Source of the DNA: Bacillota bacterium
GTDB taxonomy: Bacteria > Bacillota > Clostridia > Peptostreptococcales > Acidaminobacteraceae
DNA length: 64,000 nt
NCBI GenBank assembly: GCA_024636005.1
Contig: JAGXHV010000032.1
Location: 1-64,000, forward strand
Reading direction: 5' to 3'
Of this stretch, positions 38,819-48,667 are shown piece by piece. Position numbers and translations under genes: made by a program. The notes beneath the pieces were generated by a model. The model searched no databases. It had not been told where the DNA came from and saw only the letters and a list, made by a program, of their open reading frames with translations. The stretch's first letter is position 1; each line of letters opens with the position of its first letter.

Positions 38819-39601
38819 ATGTCTATAATTGCGTTAAAAGTAGAAGGGCTATCCAAACATTTCATAATCAAAAGGAGTGTTTTTTCAAAGAAGATAAAAA
38901 TAGATGCAGTCAAGAAAATTAATTTTGTAGTAAAACAGAATGAATCTATGGGTTTGATTGGTGAGAGTGGTTCAGGCAAAACGACCATAGCAAACATGTT
39001 GCTCAAACTCATTGATTCTAGTGAGGGGAGCATTGAGCTCTTTGGAGTGGATATTACAAATTTGAATGGGGAAGCAATGAGAGCGCATAGAAAAGACATT
39101 CAAATCATCTTTCAATACACCCATGCAGTCTTGGACCCTAAAATGACTATTGAAGAACTGATCAAAGAACCTTTGGTAATCCATCAGATTGTTAAAGAAC
39201 ACGATCTTGATGAAGAAGTGGATAGACTGCTTCAGATGGTGGGCCTTTCCATATTGGAAAGAAAAAAATTCCCATCACAATTGAGTGGAGGACAGAATCA
39301 AAGGATTATAATCGCACGAGCAATAGCCACGAGGGCAAAACTCATCGTTTGTGATGAACCTGTTTCTGCACTCGATGTATCCGTACAGGGCCAGATTTTG
39401 AATCTTTTAGTGAAACTCAAAGAAGAATTGGGACTTACCTATGTATTGATTACTCATGACCTTAGTGTCGTCAAACACATGTGCAATCGCATAGCGGTCA
39501 TGTATCAAGGGGAAATTGTGGAAATTGGAGAAACCGAGAAAGTACTTTCAAATCCTACGAATCCTTACACAAAGAAGTTGATAGCGTCTATTTTAGATTA
39601 A
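38819..39601 (+). CDS. Opp/DppF-type ABC ATPase
   Basis: GESGSGKTTIANMLL, QLSGGQNQRIIIARA, IVCDEPVSALDVSVQGQILNLL; ATG at 38819 after GAGAGG. Confidence 0.92.
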   Translation: MSIIALKVEGLSKHFIIKRSVFSKKIKIDAVKKINFVVKQNESMGLIGESGSGKTTIANMLLKLIDSSEGSIELFGVDITNLNGEAMRAHRKDIQIIFQYTHAVLDPKMTIEELIKEPLVIHQIVKEHDLDEEVDRLLQMVGLSILERKKFPSQLSGGQNQRIIIARAIATRAKLIVCDEPVSALDVSVQGQILNLLVKLKEELGLTYVLITHDLSVVKHMCNRIAVMYQGEIVEIGETEKVLSNPTNPYTKKLIASILD

Positions 39602-39624
39602 AAATGAAAAGGAAGGTGGAAGCA

Positions 39625-40827
39625 ATGGCAATCAAAAATATATCCATTATCGGTATGGGAGCACTTGGCATTCTCTTCGGCCAGCATTTTACTGAGATAA
39701 TGGGAAATCAATCCGTTGCATTTGTTGCGAATGAAAGAAGAATCGAAAAATTTAAGCAAACAAGAGTAAATTGTAATGGTAAAGAGTGTGACTTCAGGAT
39801 GGCATCCGACAGGCTAGAAGATAAGCCTGCAGATTTAGTAATCTTCGCAGTAAAATCCACTGCTCTGGAAGAAGCACTGGAAACTGCAAAACATCAGATT
39901 GGCAAGGATACGATAATCATATCGCTATTAAACGGTATTTCAAGTGAACAAATCATCGGAGCCAGATATGGAATGGAAAAAATTATCCACTGCGTAGCAC
40001 TTGGAATGGATGCAGTCAAGACGGACAATGACCTCACCTATACCAAAATGGGTCAACTGTGTGTGGGCATTTTACCGGATGAAACCGATAAATCCAATCA
40101 ACTGAACGCACTTTGTGAGTTCTTTGATGAAGTTAAACTTCCATACACCAAAGAAGATGATATCCTACACAGATTATGGAGCAAGTTCATGCTCAATGTC
40201 GGCGTGAATCAGGCAGTCATGGTCTACGAAGGTACATATGAGACGATTCAAAAACCTGGGGAAGCCAGAGAAGTGATGATCGGGGCCATGCGTGAAGTGA
40301 TGGAACTCGCTCATTATGAGGGGGTAAATCTTACCATTGATGATCTTAAGGCTTACGTTGATTTGATGGGTACGCTTTCACCAGAAGGGATGCCATCCAT
40401 GCGTCAGGATGGTCTTGCATCAAGAAAATCCGAAGTGGAATTGTTTTCTGGGACAGTTTTGAGACTCGCGGAAAAACATAATTTGACGCTTCCAATCAAC
40501 GCAATGCTTTATGAAAAGATTCGCGATATGGAAAGAGGCAAAGTTGTACAGTCAGGATTTTTTGATGCTTCAGAAAACCATCTGGATGATGTGCTTGCTG
40601 AGCTTAAGGCACATTCTGATCATGACGACAAAATAATCAGAAGCATAATACAGTATGAGATTGAAAAGTCTTATTCGGTGGATGCAAAAATAAAAATCAT
40701 CCAGTGTTTTGACCAAATAGATCCAACTCCTGATCTGAAATTAGAAATGACCCAATTTGTCAGAGCAAATGCCAATCATCCCAACAGCAAAGTCAGACGA
40801 GAAGCGAGAATATATTTGAATGGATAG
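39625..40827 (+). CDS. Ketopantoate reductase (ApbA/PanE)-family protein with C-terminal extension
   Basis: ISIIGMGALGILFGQHF; ICBP-type LHRLWSKFMLNVGVNQ; ATG 39625 after GGAAGGTGG. The track's start at 39481 lies inside the oppF-like gene. Confidence 0.83.
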   Translation: MAIKNISIIGMGALGILFGQHFTEIMGNQSVAFVANERRIEKFKQTRVNCNGKECDFRMASDRLEDKPADLVIFAVKSTALEEALETAKHQIGKDTIIISLLNGISSEQIIGARYGMEKIIHCVALGMDAVKTDNDLTYTKMGQLCVGILPDETDKSNQLNALCEFFDEVKLPYTKEDDILHRLWSKFMLNVGVNQAVMVYEGTYETIQKPGEAREVMIGAMREVMELAHYEGVNLTIDDLKAYVDLMGTLSPEGMPSMRQDGLASRKSEVELFSGTVLRLAEKHNLTLPINAMLYEKIRDMERGKVVQSGFFDASENHLDDVLAELKAHSDHDDKIIRSIIQYEIEKSYSVDAKIKIIQCFDQIDPTPDLKLEMTQFVRANANHPNSKVRREARIYLNG

Positions 40828-40829
40828 AT

Positions 40830-40876
40830 AAAACCCCTGGATGATGCCGATGTGGCATACTTCAGGGGTTTTTTTA
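40830..40876. terminator. Terminator between convergent genes
   Basis: AAACCCCTG...CAGGGGTTTTTTT with inner ATGCC-gatgt-GGCAT stem. Confidence 0.85.
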
Positions 40877-40877
40877 A

Positions 40878-41894
40878 TTAATCATATAATGCTGAAAGGT
40901 TATTCTCTTCTGCCAGAGTGGTGACTATGGTGTAGATAATTACTGACGCCAAACTTGACGTGACTTGGTCATGGTCGAAGCGTGGTGAGACTTCAGCAAT
41001 ATCAAAACTCATTAGTTTCCCTGATTTGATGATGTGCTTGATAAGTTTGAGCACCTTTTCCGGGTGAAGTCCAAGAGGCTGCGCAGCACTTACACCTGGA
41101 GCATAAGAAGAAGAAATCACATCCGCGCATAGGGTGAGATAAATGCTGTCATTTTTTTTGATGAAGTGGTCCAGTCGCTCTAGAATTCCCCAGATGTCGG
41201 CACCATCGATGTCTTTTGCAAGCATATAATCCACGCCAAGTTGATGAGCGGTTTTGAATAAGTCAATTGTATTGCCGCTTTTTTGTATACCGACACATAA
41301 ATAGCGGAATGGATAATTGTTTTGTGAAGAATAGTCCGCAATTTGTCTGAACATTGTTCCAGAGGAGCCACCATTTGGATATGGCCTAAGGTCGAAGTGT
41401 GCATCAAAATTAATGATGCCTAGCGCATTTTGACTGCTATTTTGAGTCATATGACGGTGTAGTCCATGATAATGACCGAGTGCTACTTCATGACCTCCGC
41501 CAAGAACAATTGGAAAGAGACCGAGTTCAAGAATCAGATTGATAGCGTTTGAAAGTGTCGCCTCTGCGCTTTCCAGATCCTCATCTATCGGACGGATATT
41601 TCCCGCATCATAGAGTTTCAGTCCTTGATCAAAAGAACAGGGTCTGTTCATGAGTTCTCGTCTAATGCTCTCAGGACTGTTTTCAGCGCCGATACGACCG
41701 TTGTTACGCTTTACACCTACATCGCTGCAAAAACCAAGAAATGCAATTCCGAATTTATGATTCAAGTCTTCTTTCCTGATTTCTCTCAGGTCGATGGTTT
41801 GCACCCACTGATGCCACCTAAAGGCATCAAAATTGTCTTCGCTGTCGATTCGACCTTTCCAATAATCAGATGGAATAGGACTGTATTCTTTCAT
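40878..41894 (-). CDS. hutG: Arginase/agmatinase-superfamily, formimidoylglutamase-like
   Basis: GGGHEVALGHYHGL, NFDAHFDLRPY, SSYAPGVSAAQPLGL; N-terminal WKGRIDSEDNFDAFRWHQ is HutG-like. Confidence 0.8.
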   Translation of the reverse strand: MKEYSPIPSDYWKGRIDSEDNFDAFRWHQWVQTIDLREIRKEDLNHKFGIAFLGFCSDVGVKRNNGRIGAENSPESIRRELMNRPCSFDQGLKLYDAGNIRPIDEDLESAEATLSNAINLILELGLFPIVLGGGHEVALGHYHGLHRHMTQNSSQNALGIINFDAHFDLRPYPNGGSSGTMFRQIADYSSQNNYPFRYLCVGIQKSGNTIDLFKTAHQLGVDYMLAKDIDGADIWGILERLDHFIKKNDSIYLTLCADVISSSYAPGVSAAQPLGLHPEKVLKLIKHIIKSGKLMSFDIAEVSPRFDHDQVTSSLASVIIYTIVTTLAEENNLSALYD

Positions 41895-41965
41895 AGGATC
41901 ACGCTCCTTGACTTATATTAGTGATTGTTGAGGACATTATATCAGAATAGAGTGGTTTTATCGTC

Positions 41966-41986
41966 TATTTGAACGAAACTCAAATA
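41966..41986. promoter_or_regulatory. Palindromic candidate operator in the divergent intergenic region
   Basis: Perfect inverted repeat TATTTGA-acgaaac-TCAAATA. Confidence 0.45.
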
Positions 41987-42033
41987 ATATTATGGTAAAA
42001 TGGTTTAAGAATCATTATAGAAAAGGGTGACCC

Positions 42034-43107
42034 ATGGAATGGAAACAATGTTTGACCGCTTTTGAGAAGTCGGTATATATCAAATTCATAAAAACACTTT
42101 ATAAGGATGATCCATTTTATGTGGACTATTCAACACCGATACTTATTGAGATCTTCGCTGAAAAATCACCGTTTTCCAGAAATTTGTGGTACGAATCCTA
42201 CTTAATTATGCACTCTGGCGAATTGGTGGGAGTTTTGACATATCTGATCCATAAACATTATTGTGATGTGCTCCAAATCGCATTTTTGGAGTTTCTCGAT
42301 ATCGACGGATTACCACAGTTGATTCTAGATCATGCGGGTCTGATCGCAAAAGATAAAGGCGTCAAGGAAATCGTGATCGGATTAAATGGTCACGTCAATT
42401 ATGGTCTGGGATTATCAGTGGAACAATCCCATCGCCCAACATTTGGCTCTGTTTATACAAAAGCTTATTACAGCAAACATTTCAAGGAGCTTGGCCTAGA
42501 AGAAACGAGGCTGGTCTCTTTTCAGTATCCTTGGGAAACGAAAGAATTTCCCATGTCGATGGAAAAGAAAAATAGATTTTACGAGAGATTCAATTTTCGA
42601 ATCATGCGGAAAGAAACTTTTGATCGTGATATTGAGATTTATACTGCTCTTAACAACAAATGCTTCGGGGAACACCCATTTTATTTCCCGAGAACAGTTG
42701 AAGAAGATCGATTCTTATTCAAGGATCTGAAATATTTCATGGAGAAAGGCAGTTTGATTTTTGCTGAAGACGATGGAAAACCCATAGGTTTTTTACTTTG
42801 GTATCCTGATTGGGGTGAGATTATGCACCGGGGTGAGACGCTTTCGGTCATTACTTTCATCAGAAAGATTTTTTTCGGTAAAAAAGTGAAGGGCTTTAAG
42901 ATCGTTGAATGGGCTGTTCTACCTGAATATAGAAGAAAAGGGGTTCCAGTCGGTTTGTTGGCTCACTGTTTTGAAATGGTTAAAGACAGACAATTCACAA
43001 AGTGTACAACGAGCTGGATTGTTGAGGCCAATAAGGATTCAAGCGGATTTGGAGACAAATGGGCTGAGCCTTATGAGCACTATGCAGTTTACACATTGAA
43101 ACTATAA
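42034..43107 (+). CDS. GNAT-superfamily acyltransferase-like protein
   Basis: C-terminal GNAT-like IVEWAVLPEYRRKGVPVGLLAHCFEMVKDRQF; N-terminal half is also NAT-like. Confidence 0.65.
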   Translation: MEWKQCLTAFEKSVYIKFIKTLYKDDPFYVDYSTPILIEIFAEKSPFSRNLWYESYLIMHSGELVGVLTYLIHKHYCDVLQIAFLEFLDIDGLPQLILDHAGLIAKDKGVKEIVIGLNGHVNYGLGLSVEQSHRPTFGSVYTKAYYSKHFKELGLEETRLVSFQYPWETKEFPMSMEKKNRFYERFNFRIMRKETFDRDIEIYTALNNKCFGEHPFYFPRTVEEDRFLFKDLKYFMEKGSLIFAEDDGKPIGFLLWYPDWGEIMHRGETLSVITFIRKIFFGKKVKGFKIVEWAVLPEYRRKGVPVGLLAHCFEMVKDRQFTKCTTSWIVEANKDSSGFGDKWAEPYEHYAVYTLKL

Positions 43108-44046
43108 ATGAGGACAATGATTATGATGAACCCGTTTCTGAAAGAAGAGCTATGGCCTGTACTGGAAAAAACCCACGATGGTGAGTGTGAAAGACACGTC
43201 ACAGGTAGTGCTGTATTCACCACTTATTACACCAAACTCAATCTGCTGTCTTTTCAGAAGGGAAAGATTCAAAAAAGAGTAAGGATCTTAGGACTACCAC
43301 CTTCCATATCGCTTGGAGGTTTTGAGGTGGAGAACGGACAAGGACTTGATGAAATCCAGGAGTGGTTGACTGACCAAAACGGACATACCCTCGTGATTAA
43401 TTCAGAGGATCCCCTCGCAGGTAATTTCTCTTGCGTTCCGACTTTGCCCTCAGTGATCGTCGATAATAGATTTGAGAGTTTTGACCATTATTTGAATGAG
43501 CTCAGATCGCATTACAGATATAGGGCAATCAAAGCCATGAAAAAATTTGAAGGCATTGTTCAAAAGCAAAATGAACCTTTTGATAGGGCACTTTATGATT
43601 TGTATGACGCTGTATTTCAAAACTCCGATTATCCTCTTGCAAAGAACGATATGATTTTTTTTGAGCAGTTCCCAGGAACAATCGAGCAATTTTATTTTGG
43701 AGACACACCCCTTGGATTCTGTCAGTATTATATTGCTGAGGACACACTCTATTTCATGTTTTGTGGAATCAATTATAAATTGCTGAAAACTTATGACACA
43801 TATTTGAATATGCTTTTGGTCATCATTCGAAGGGGAATAGAGGCAGGTGTCAAAAGGATTGATCTTGGTCAAACCACAGAGACCATCAAACAAAAGCTTG
43901 GTGGAACATTGAAGCCACTGTATATATGCCATTATCACAAGAATCCGTTGACCAGAAGACTTATGAAAAATGTCATGCCGCTACTGGGATACACTGCACC
44001 GAAGGTTCAATATCATATCTTTAAAAATAATGGGGATCAATCATGA
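43108..44046 (+). CDS. FemAB/GNAT-like acyltransferase
   Basis: YLNELRSHYRYRAIKAMKKFEG, FYFGDTPLGFCQYYIAEDTLYFMFCGINY, GVKRIDLGQTTETIKQKLGG. Confidence 0.6.
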   Translation: MRTMIMMNPFLKEELWPVLEKTHDGECERHVTGSAVFTTYYTKLNLLSFQKGKIQKRVRILGLPPSISLGGFEVENGQGLDEIQEWLTDQNGHTLVINSEDPLAGNFSCVPTLPSVIVDNRFESFDHYLNELRSHYRYRAIKAMKKFEGIVQKQNEPFDRALYDLYDAVFQNSDYPLAKNDMIFFEQFPGTIEQFYFGDTPLGFCQYYIAEDTLYFMFCGINYKLLKTYDTYLNMLLVIIRRGIEAGVKRIDLGQTTETIKQKLGGTLKPLYICHYHKNPLTRRLMKNVMPLLGYTAPKVQYHIFKNNGDQS

Positions 44047-44639
44047 GTATTTGGAATTTGTATGAAAAGACATATGAAAAACTTTGGGTTCAGCATATAT
44101 CTCTTAGACCGACCAGAAAAGCGGTGATCAGAGCACTCTCTAGTTTACATTTGCCAGAGAACACGCTGCTTGATATGAGTTGTGGTACGGGTCAGTTGCT
44201 TGATGATCTAAAAAGAGATTTGCCTGAAATTAAATGTATGGGTGTGGAACCGTCATTAATGAGACGCGCTGCGGCCTCCAAAGGTCATAAAATTCTTGAG
44301 AGCAATGTAGAGCATTTTGAATCCACTGAAAAATTTGGATGTATCGTGTGCACTCACGCATTTCCATACTTCTCGGATCAGCAAGACGCCATTTCCAGAT
44401 TTTCAGAGCATACGCTTCCTGGTGGATATCTGATTATCGCTCATGCTGAGACAAAAACAATATATGATCTACTCATGCTAAAGATTGTGAAACTAACAAC
44501 TTCAAAAGCGAATTATCCGGCACCTTCAAAGATGAAAGAGCTTTTGGAACCTTATTATAAAATATGTGACGTGGTAGAAATCAATGCTTGGTACGTCCCA
44601 AGCATCACAATGTATGTCGCGCGAAAAGGTGAATTATGA
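44043..44639 (+). CDS. Class I SAM-dependent methyltransferase
   Basis: LLDMSCGTGQLLDDLK (motif I); ATGA overlap with the preceding gene. Confidence 0.85.
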   Translation: MSIWNLYEKTYEKLWVQHISLRPTRKAVIRALSSLHLPENTLLDMSCGTGQLLDDLKRDLPEIKCMGVEPSLMRRAAASKGHKILESNVEHFESTEKFGCIVCTHAFPYFSDQQDAISRFSEHTLPGGYLIIAHAETKTIYDLLMLKIVKLTTSKANYPAPSKMKELLEPYYKICDVVEINAWYVPSITMYVARKGEL

Positions 44640-45964
44640 AAATCGTACTATTGCGCCCAAAACCAGATTCAGAAACCATTGGACTCCAGCATGTCATGAT
44701 CTGTGAGCCGCTTGAACTTGAGTATGTAGGCGCAGTTCTTGAAAAAGATCACCAAGTGGTGCTCTATGATATGATTCTTGAAAAAAAGACTATTGAAGAA
44801 ATCATCGCTATTGAGATGCCCGACATGGTTTGCATGACCGGTTACATTTCTCATGTGAATATCCTGATGGATTACAGCAGTAGGATCAAACTGATCAATG
44901 ATAGGATATTGACTGTGGTCGGGGGCGTTCATGCAGAGGTCATTCCTGAGGATTTTGAAAAAGGTTCGTTTGATTACATCATTTCCGCCAATCCGCTGGA
45001 TCATATCGTATCCATTGCAAATGGCACCGTTTATCCAAGAATCATCAAAGCTGTGAAATCGAGAACATTTGAGTACTCGCATCCTGCAAGACATCTTGTA
45101 GACCGTTACAGAAAAGACTACTATTACATGTTTCACAATCCGTGCAGCCTCATCAAGACCTCTTATGGTTGTCCATACAATTGTTCGTTTTGCTTTTGCA
45201 AGGCCATCACGGACGGGAAATATTTCACAAGGCGAGTTGAAGATGTGATTGAGGAACTAAAAACGATTGATGATGAAGAAATCTATATTGTGGATGATGA
45301 CTTCCTTTATGATGAGAAGCGGTTGACAGCTTTTTGCGATGCTGTTGAGGCACATCAGATCCACAAAAAATACTTAGTATACGGTAGAGCGGATTTCATT
45401 GCGGAACATCCGGAAATGATGAAAAGACTTAAAGGTGTCGGTCTTCGTGCGGTGATTGTTGGGCTGGAATCTTATTCGAATAAAGATCTTGACAGCTATA
45501 ATAAGAACAGTCAAATAGGTGCGAGCATCGCTTGCATAGAATTGCTCAATGCAATGGATATTGAATGCTATGGGACGTTTATCATTGGACTGGACTGGAG
45601 AAAATCAGATTTTAAATCACTTAGACACTTCATTGTTCAGACAGGGATCCAGTTTGTGAATCTTCAGCCACTTACACCAATGCCGGGAACCAGTTTGTAT
45701 GAAAGTACTAAGAAAGATTGGATTGTCAAAATGGATGATTTTGCCAAATGGGATATGGCTCATCTGGTGCTTCAGCCTGAACACCTATCCATAAGGCGAT
45801 ATTATTTTGAAATCGTCAAACTCTATTATAGAGTGACTCTAAGACCTACAATGGTCATCAGAGCGCTTAAAAAATATCCATTCAAGGAAAACATCAAACT
45901 AACCATCGGCGCAAACAGAGTGATGTGGCAGTATATCAAAAGAATAATAAAGGGGCAACCATGA
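44636..45964 (+). CDS. Radical SAM protein with B12-binding-like N-terminal domain (no. 1)
   Basis: CPYNCSFC (CxxxCxxC); N-terminal VVGGVHAEVIPEDFEKG B12-binding-like; ATGA overlap. Confidence 0.92.
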   Translation: MKIVLLRPKPDSETIGLQHVMICEPLELEYVGAVLEKDHQVVLYDMILEKKTIEEIIAIEMPDMVCMTGYISHVNILMDYSSRIKLINDRILTVVGGVHAEVIPEDFEKGSFDYIISANPLDHIVSIANGTVYPRIIKAVKSRTFEYSHPARHLVDRYRKDYYYMFHNPCSLIKTSYGCPYNCSFCFCKAITDGKYFTRRVEDVIEELKTIDDEEIYIVDDDFLYDEKRLTAFCDAVEAHQIHKKYLVYGRADFIAEHPEMMKRLKGVGLRAVIVGLESYSNKDLDSYNKNSQIGASIACIELLNAMDIECYGTFIIGLDWRKSDFKSLRHFIVQTGIQFVNLQPLTPMPGTSLYESTKKDWIVKMDDFAKWDMAHLVLQPEHLSIRRYYFEIVKLYYRVTLRPTMVIRALKKYPFKENIKLTIGANRVMWQYIKRIIKGQP

Positions 45965-47280
45965 AAAAGAAAATCTTATTGATTCAACCCTCTCCTTATG
46001 CACCGGATGGCAATGTAATCAAGAAAAAAAGGCTTCATTTCGTTGGTCTATCACTTCCGCTTATCGCAGCATTGACGCCGGACAACTATGAAGTAGAGCT
46101 CATATATGAAACCATAGAAGAAATTCCATGGCACACGGAAGCTGAAATCATAGGTATATCCTCCATGGGACACGGTGTGCATAGAACCATCGACATCGCA
46201 AAAGGCTTTAAGGCTCTTGGTAAAACAGTGGTTCTAGGGGGTTATATGGTCAGTCTTTTGCCTGAAGAGGGGCTTAAATACGCAGATGCGGTGTTTGTTG
46301 GTGATGTGGAGACTTCATGGGGAATCTTCCTAAGTGATTATGAGACAGGTTTGATCAAGACAGTTTATGATATGCCGCTTACCGAGTATTCTCCACCTTT
46401 ACCGCGCTATGAACTGATTGCACATAAGAAAATTGGGAGTTTTCTACCTGTGCAAGCCGGCAGAGGTTGCGTGAACCATTGTTCTTTTTGCTCGGTGGCA
46501 TGCCTCTATCAAGGGCGCTATTTAAAAAGACCTGTTGATGAGGTCATGAGAGATATAAAAGAAGTCAGGAGACTGGGGTACAAACAGTTTTTACTGCTCG
46601 ATGACAATATTTTTTCAGACCGAGTTTATACGAAGGCACTGTGCGAGGCGATTAAACCTTTGAAGATGAAGTGGATGACGCAATGCACTGTGACCATAGG
46701 AGACGATGTGGAGCTGCTCAGGCTCATAAAGGACAGCGGGTGTATCGCACTCTCTTTTGGTCTCGAGAGCATTACACAGAGCAGCCTGGACGGCATGGAT
46801 AAGCCTTGGGCCAAAGTCAGTGAATATGAGAGGTTGATCAAGGCAGTCAGAGATGAGGGGATTCAGGTTTCGACAGAGATGGTGGTCGGGGCAGATGGTG
46901 ACACACTCGAATCCATTAAAAACACAGCCAAATTCATCAATGACCTTAAGATTGCAGTGCCTCGTTTTTATATTTTGACACCGATCCCTGGAACACTTTT
47001 TTTTCATCAGATGAGCGATGAAAATCGAATTTACAATAAGGACATCTATTCATATAATGGGGCTGAGGCTGTTCATATCCCCAAAAACATGTCTCCTGAG
47101 GAACTTACAGATGCATACTGGGCGCTTTATAAGGAGGTTTTCAGTTATAAGAACATCATAAAGCGGACGGTTTTTCAAAAAGGATTTTTCGTGAATCCAC
47201 TTTTGTCAGTTTTTTATCTGTACATCAATCTTTATTATAGGCATCAGATCTTTAGGGGAATCACCCCGAATATAATTTAA
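45961..47280 (+). CDS. Radical SAM protein with B12-binding-like N-terminal domain (no. 2)
   Basis: GRGCVNHCSFCSVACLYQGRY; VVLGGYMVSLLPEEGLKYADAVFVGD; true start 45961 by ATGA overlap. Confidence 0.92.
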   Translation: MKKKILLIQPSPYAPDGNVIKKKRLHFVGLSLPLIAALTPDNYEVELIYETIEEIPWHTEAEIIGISSMGHGVHRTIDIAKGFKALGKTVVLGGYMVSLLPEEGLKYADAVFVGDVETSWGIFLSDYETGLIKTVYDMPLTEYSPPLPRYELIAHKKIGSFLPVQAGRGCVNHCSFCSVACLYQGRYLKRPVDEVMRDIKEVRRLGYKQFLLLDDNIFSDRVYTKALCEAIKPLKMKWMTQCTVTIGDDVELLRLIKDSGCIALSFGLESITQSSLDGMDKPWAKVSEYERLIKAVRDEGIQVSTEMVVGADGDTLESIKNTAKFINDLKIAVPRFYILTPIPGTLFFHQMSDENRIYNKDIYSYNGAEAVHIPKNMSPEELTDAYWALYKEVFSYKNIIKRTVFQKGFFVNPLLSVFYLYINLYYRHQIFRGITPNII

Positions 47281-47292
47281 TGAGGAGCGGAC

Positions 47293-48666
47293 ATGAAAAT
47301 TCTTTTGGTCAGACCTTGGGTGAATAAGAACATCACAACAGTAAAGAATTACTTGTTTGGAGAACCTATGGGTCTCGAATGCTTTTCTACGCTTTTAAAA
47401 GAGAATGGTGTGGAGGTGCTACTTGTGGATTTCATGGTGGAGACAAAAGCCGCCGTTGAAACCTATCTGAAAAGTTTCAGACCGGATGCGGTGGGCATCA
47501 CTTCACAATGCACTGATGTCGAGAACGTCAAAGAGATTGCAAAAGCAGTGAAACTTTACTGTAAAACGACTCCGGTCCTGGTCGGTGGGGTTCAAGCATC
47601 CTGTTTCCCGAATGCCTTTTTTGTACCCGAAGTGGATTATGTATTCAAGTCAACCACGCGTAAAAATGTAAAAGAGGTTTTAGAGGAACTTATAGGCGGT
47701 TCAAATCTCGAGCAAATCGAGGGCATCTATAAAAAATCACACGATTATATCAATGAAGGTGAATTTTGCTACAACGAATATGTCGTTCCTGATCGCAGCT
47801 GCACTGAAAAATACCGAAAATCCTATAAATATGTAGGGTATCAACCATGTGCCATCGTTCAAACCGCCTATGGTTGCAGAAACAGATGCACGTTTTGCAT
47901 ACGCTGGAAAATTGAAGGCGGTGAGCTGAGGGAAGTGCCTATTGCTGAAATTGTCGATCAGATTGCCGCTCTAAGTGAGCCTTATGTGATGATCTGTGAC
48001 AATGATTTTCTGATCAACGCATCGAGACTTCTATCATTTTGTGATCTACTCGAAGCCAGGGGCGTTAGAAAAGAATTCATTTGTTATGGCAGTGTGAATA
48101 GCATTCTTGAAAAACCTGAGCTGATGTCCAGACTTAGAAGAAGCGGATTGGTGGCAGTGATTGTGGGCTATGAAGCTTTTGAAAACAAGCAATTGTCGAT
48201 TTACAACAAAGCGTCGACCATAGATGACAACGAGAAGGCGACATCAATACTTAAAGCAAACGGCATCGCATGTTGGGGGTCGTTCATCTTACATCCGGAC
48301 TGGACAAAAAAGGATTTCAAAAAACTGCTGGATTACCTTGATTATCTGAAACCTGAACTCGCCACTTTTTCACCTCTGGTTCCACATCCCATGACGCCAC
48401 TGTATGAAACCTATAAGGATCGTCTGCTTTATGATGCTGATGATTACGACAAATGGAATTTTGGAGATGTGCTCATCCGTCCATCCAAGATGAGTCTCAA
48501 GGCTTACTACTGGGAAGTGCTTAAGCTCAGTCTCAAAATCAACGGGAATTTTTACAGCGTCAGGTATACTCTGAAGGCATTTCCTATAACAAACACCTTG
48601 AAAATGATCACAGGATTCAATACTCTTTTTGCCATTTACATTAAAAATATGCTGACGAGGAGATAA
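47293..48666 (+). CDS. Radical SAM protein with B12-binding-like N-terminal domain (no. 3)
   Basis: AYGCRNRCTFCIRW; VLVGGVQASCFPNAFF; GAGGAG RBS. Confidence 0.92.
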   Translation: MKILLVRPWVNKNITTVKNYLFGEPMGLECFSTLLKENGVEVLLVDFMVETKAAVETYLKSFRPDAVGITSQCTDVENVKEIAKAVKLYCKTTPVLVGGVQASCFPNAFFVPEVDYVFKSTTRKNVKEVLEELIGGSNLEQIEGIYKKSHDYINEGEFCYNEYVVPDRSCTEKYRKSYKYVGYQPCAIVQTAYGCRNRCTFCIRWKIEGGELREVPIAEIVDQIAALSEPYVMICDNDFLINASRLLSFCDLLEARGVRKEFICYGSVNSILEKPELMSRLRRSGLVAVIVGYEAFENKQLSIYNKASTIDDNEKATSILKANGIACWGSFILHPDWTKKDFKKLLDYLDYLKPELATFSPLVPHPMTPLYETYKDRLLYDADDYDKWNFGDVLIRPSKMSLKAYYWEVLKLSLKINGNFYSVRYTLKAFPITNTLKMITGFNTLFAIYIKNMLTRR

Positions 48667-48667
48667 A

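Noticed and set aside
39481-39624. N-terminal extension of the second PanE-like ORF
   Set aside because: Overlaps the OppF-like CDS; ATG 39625 has a good RBS and begins the Rossmann fold.
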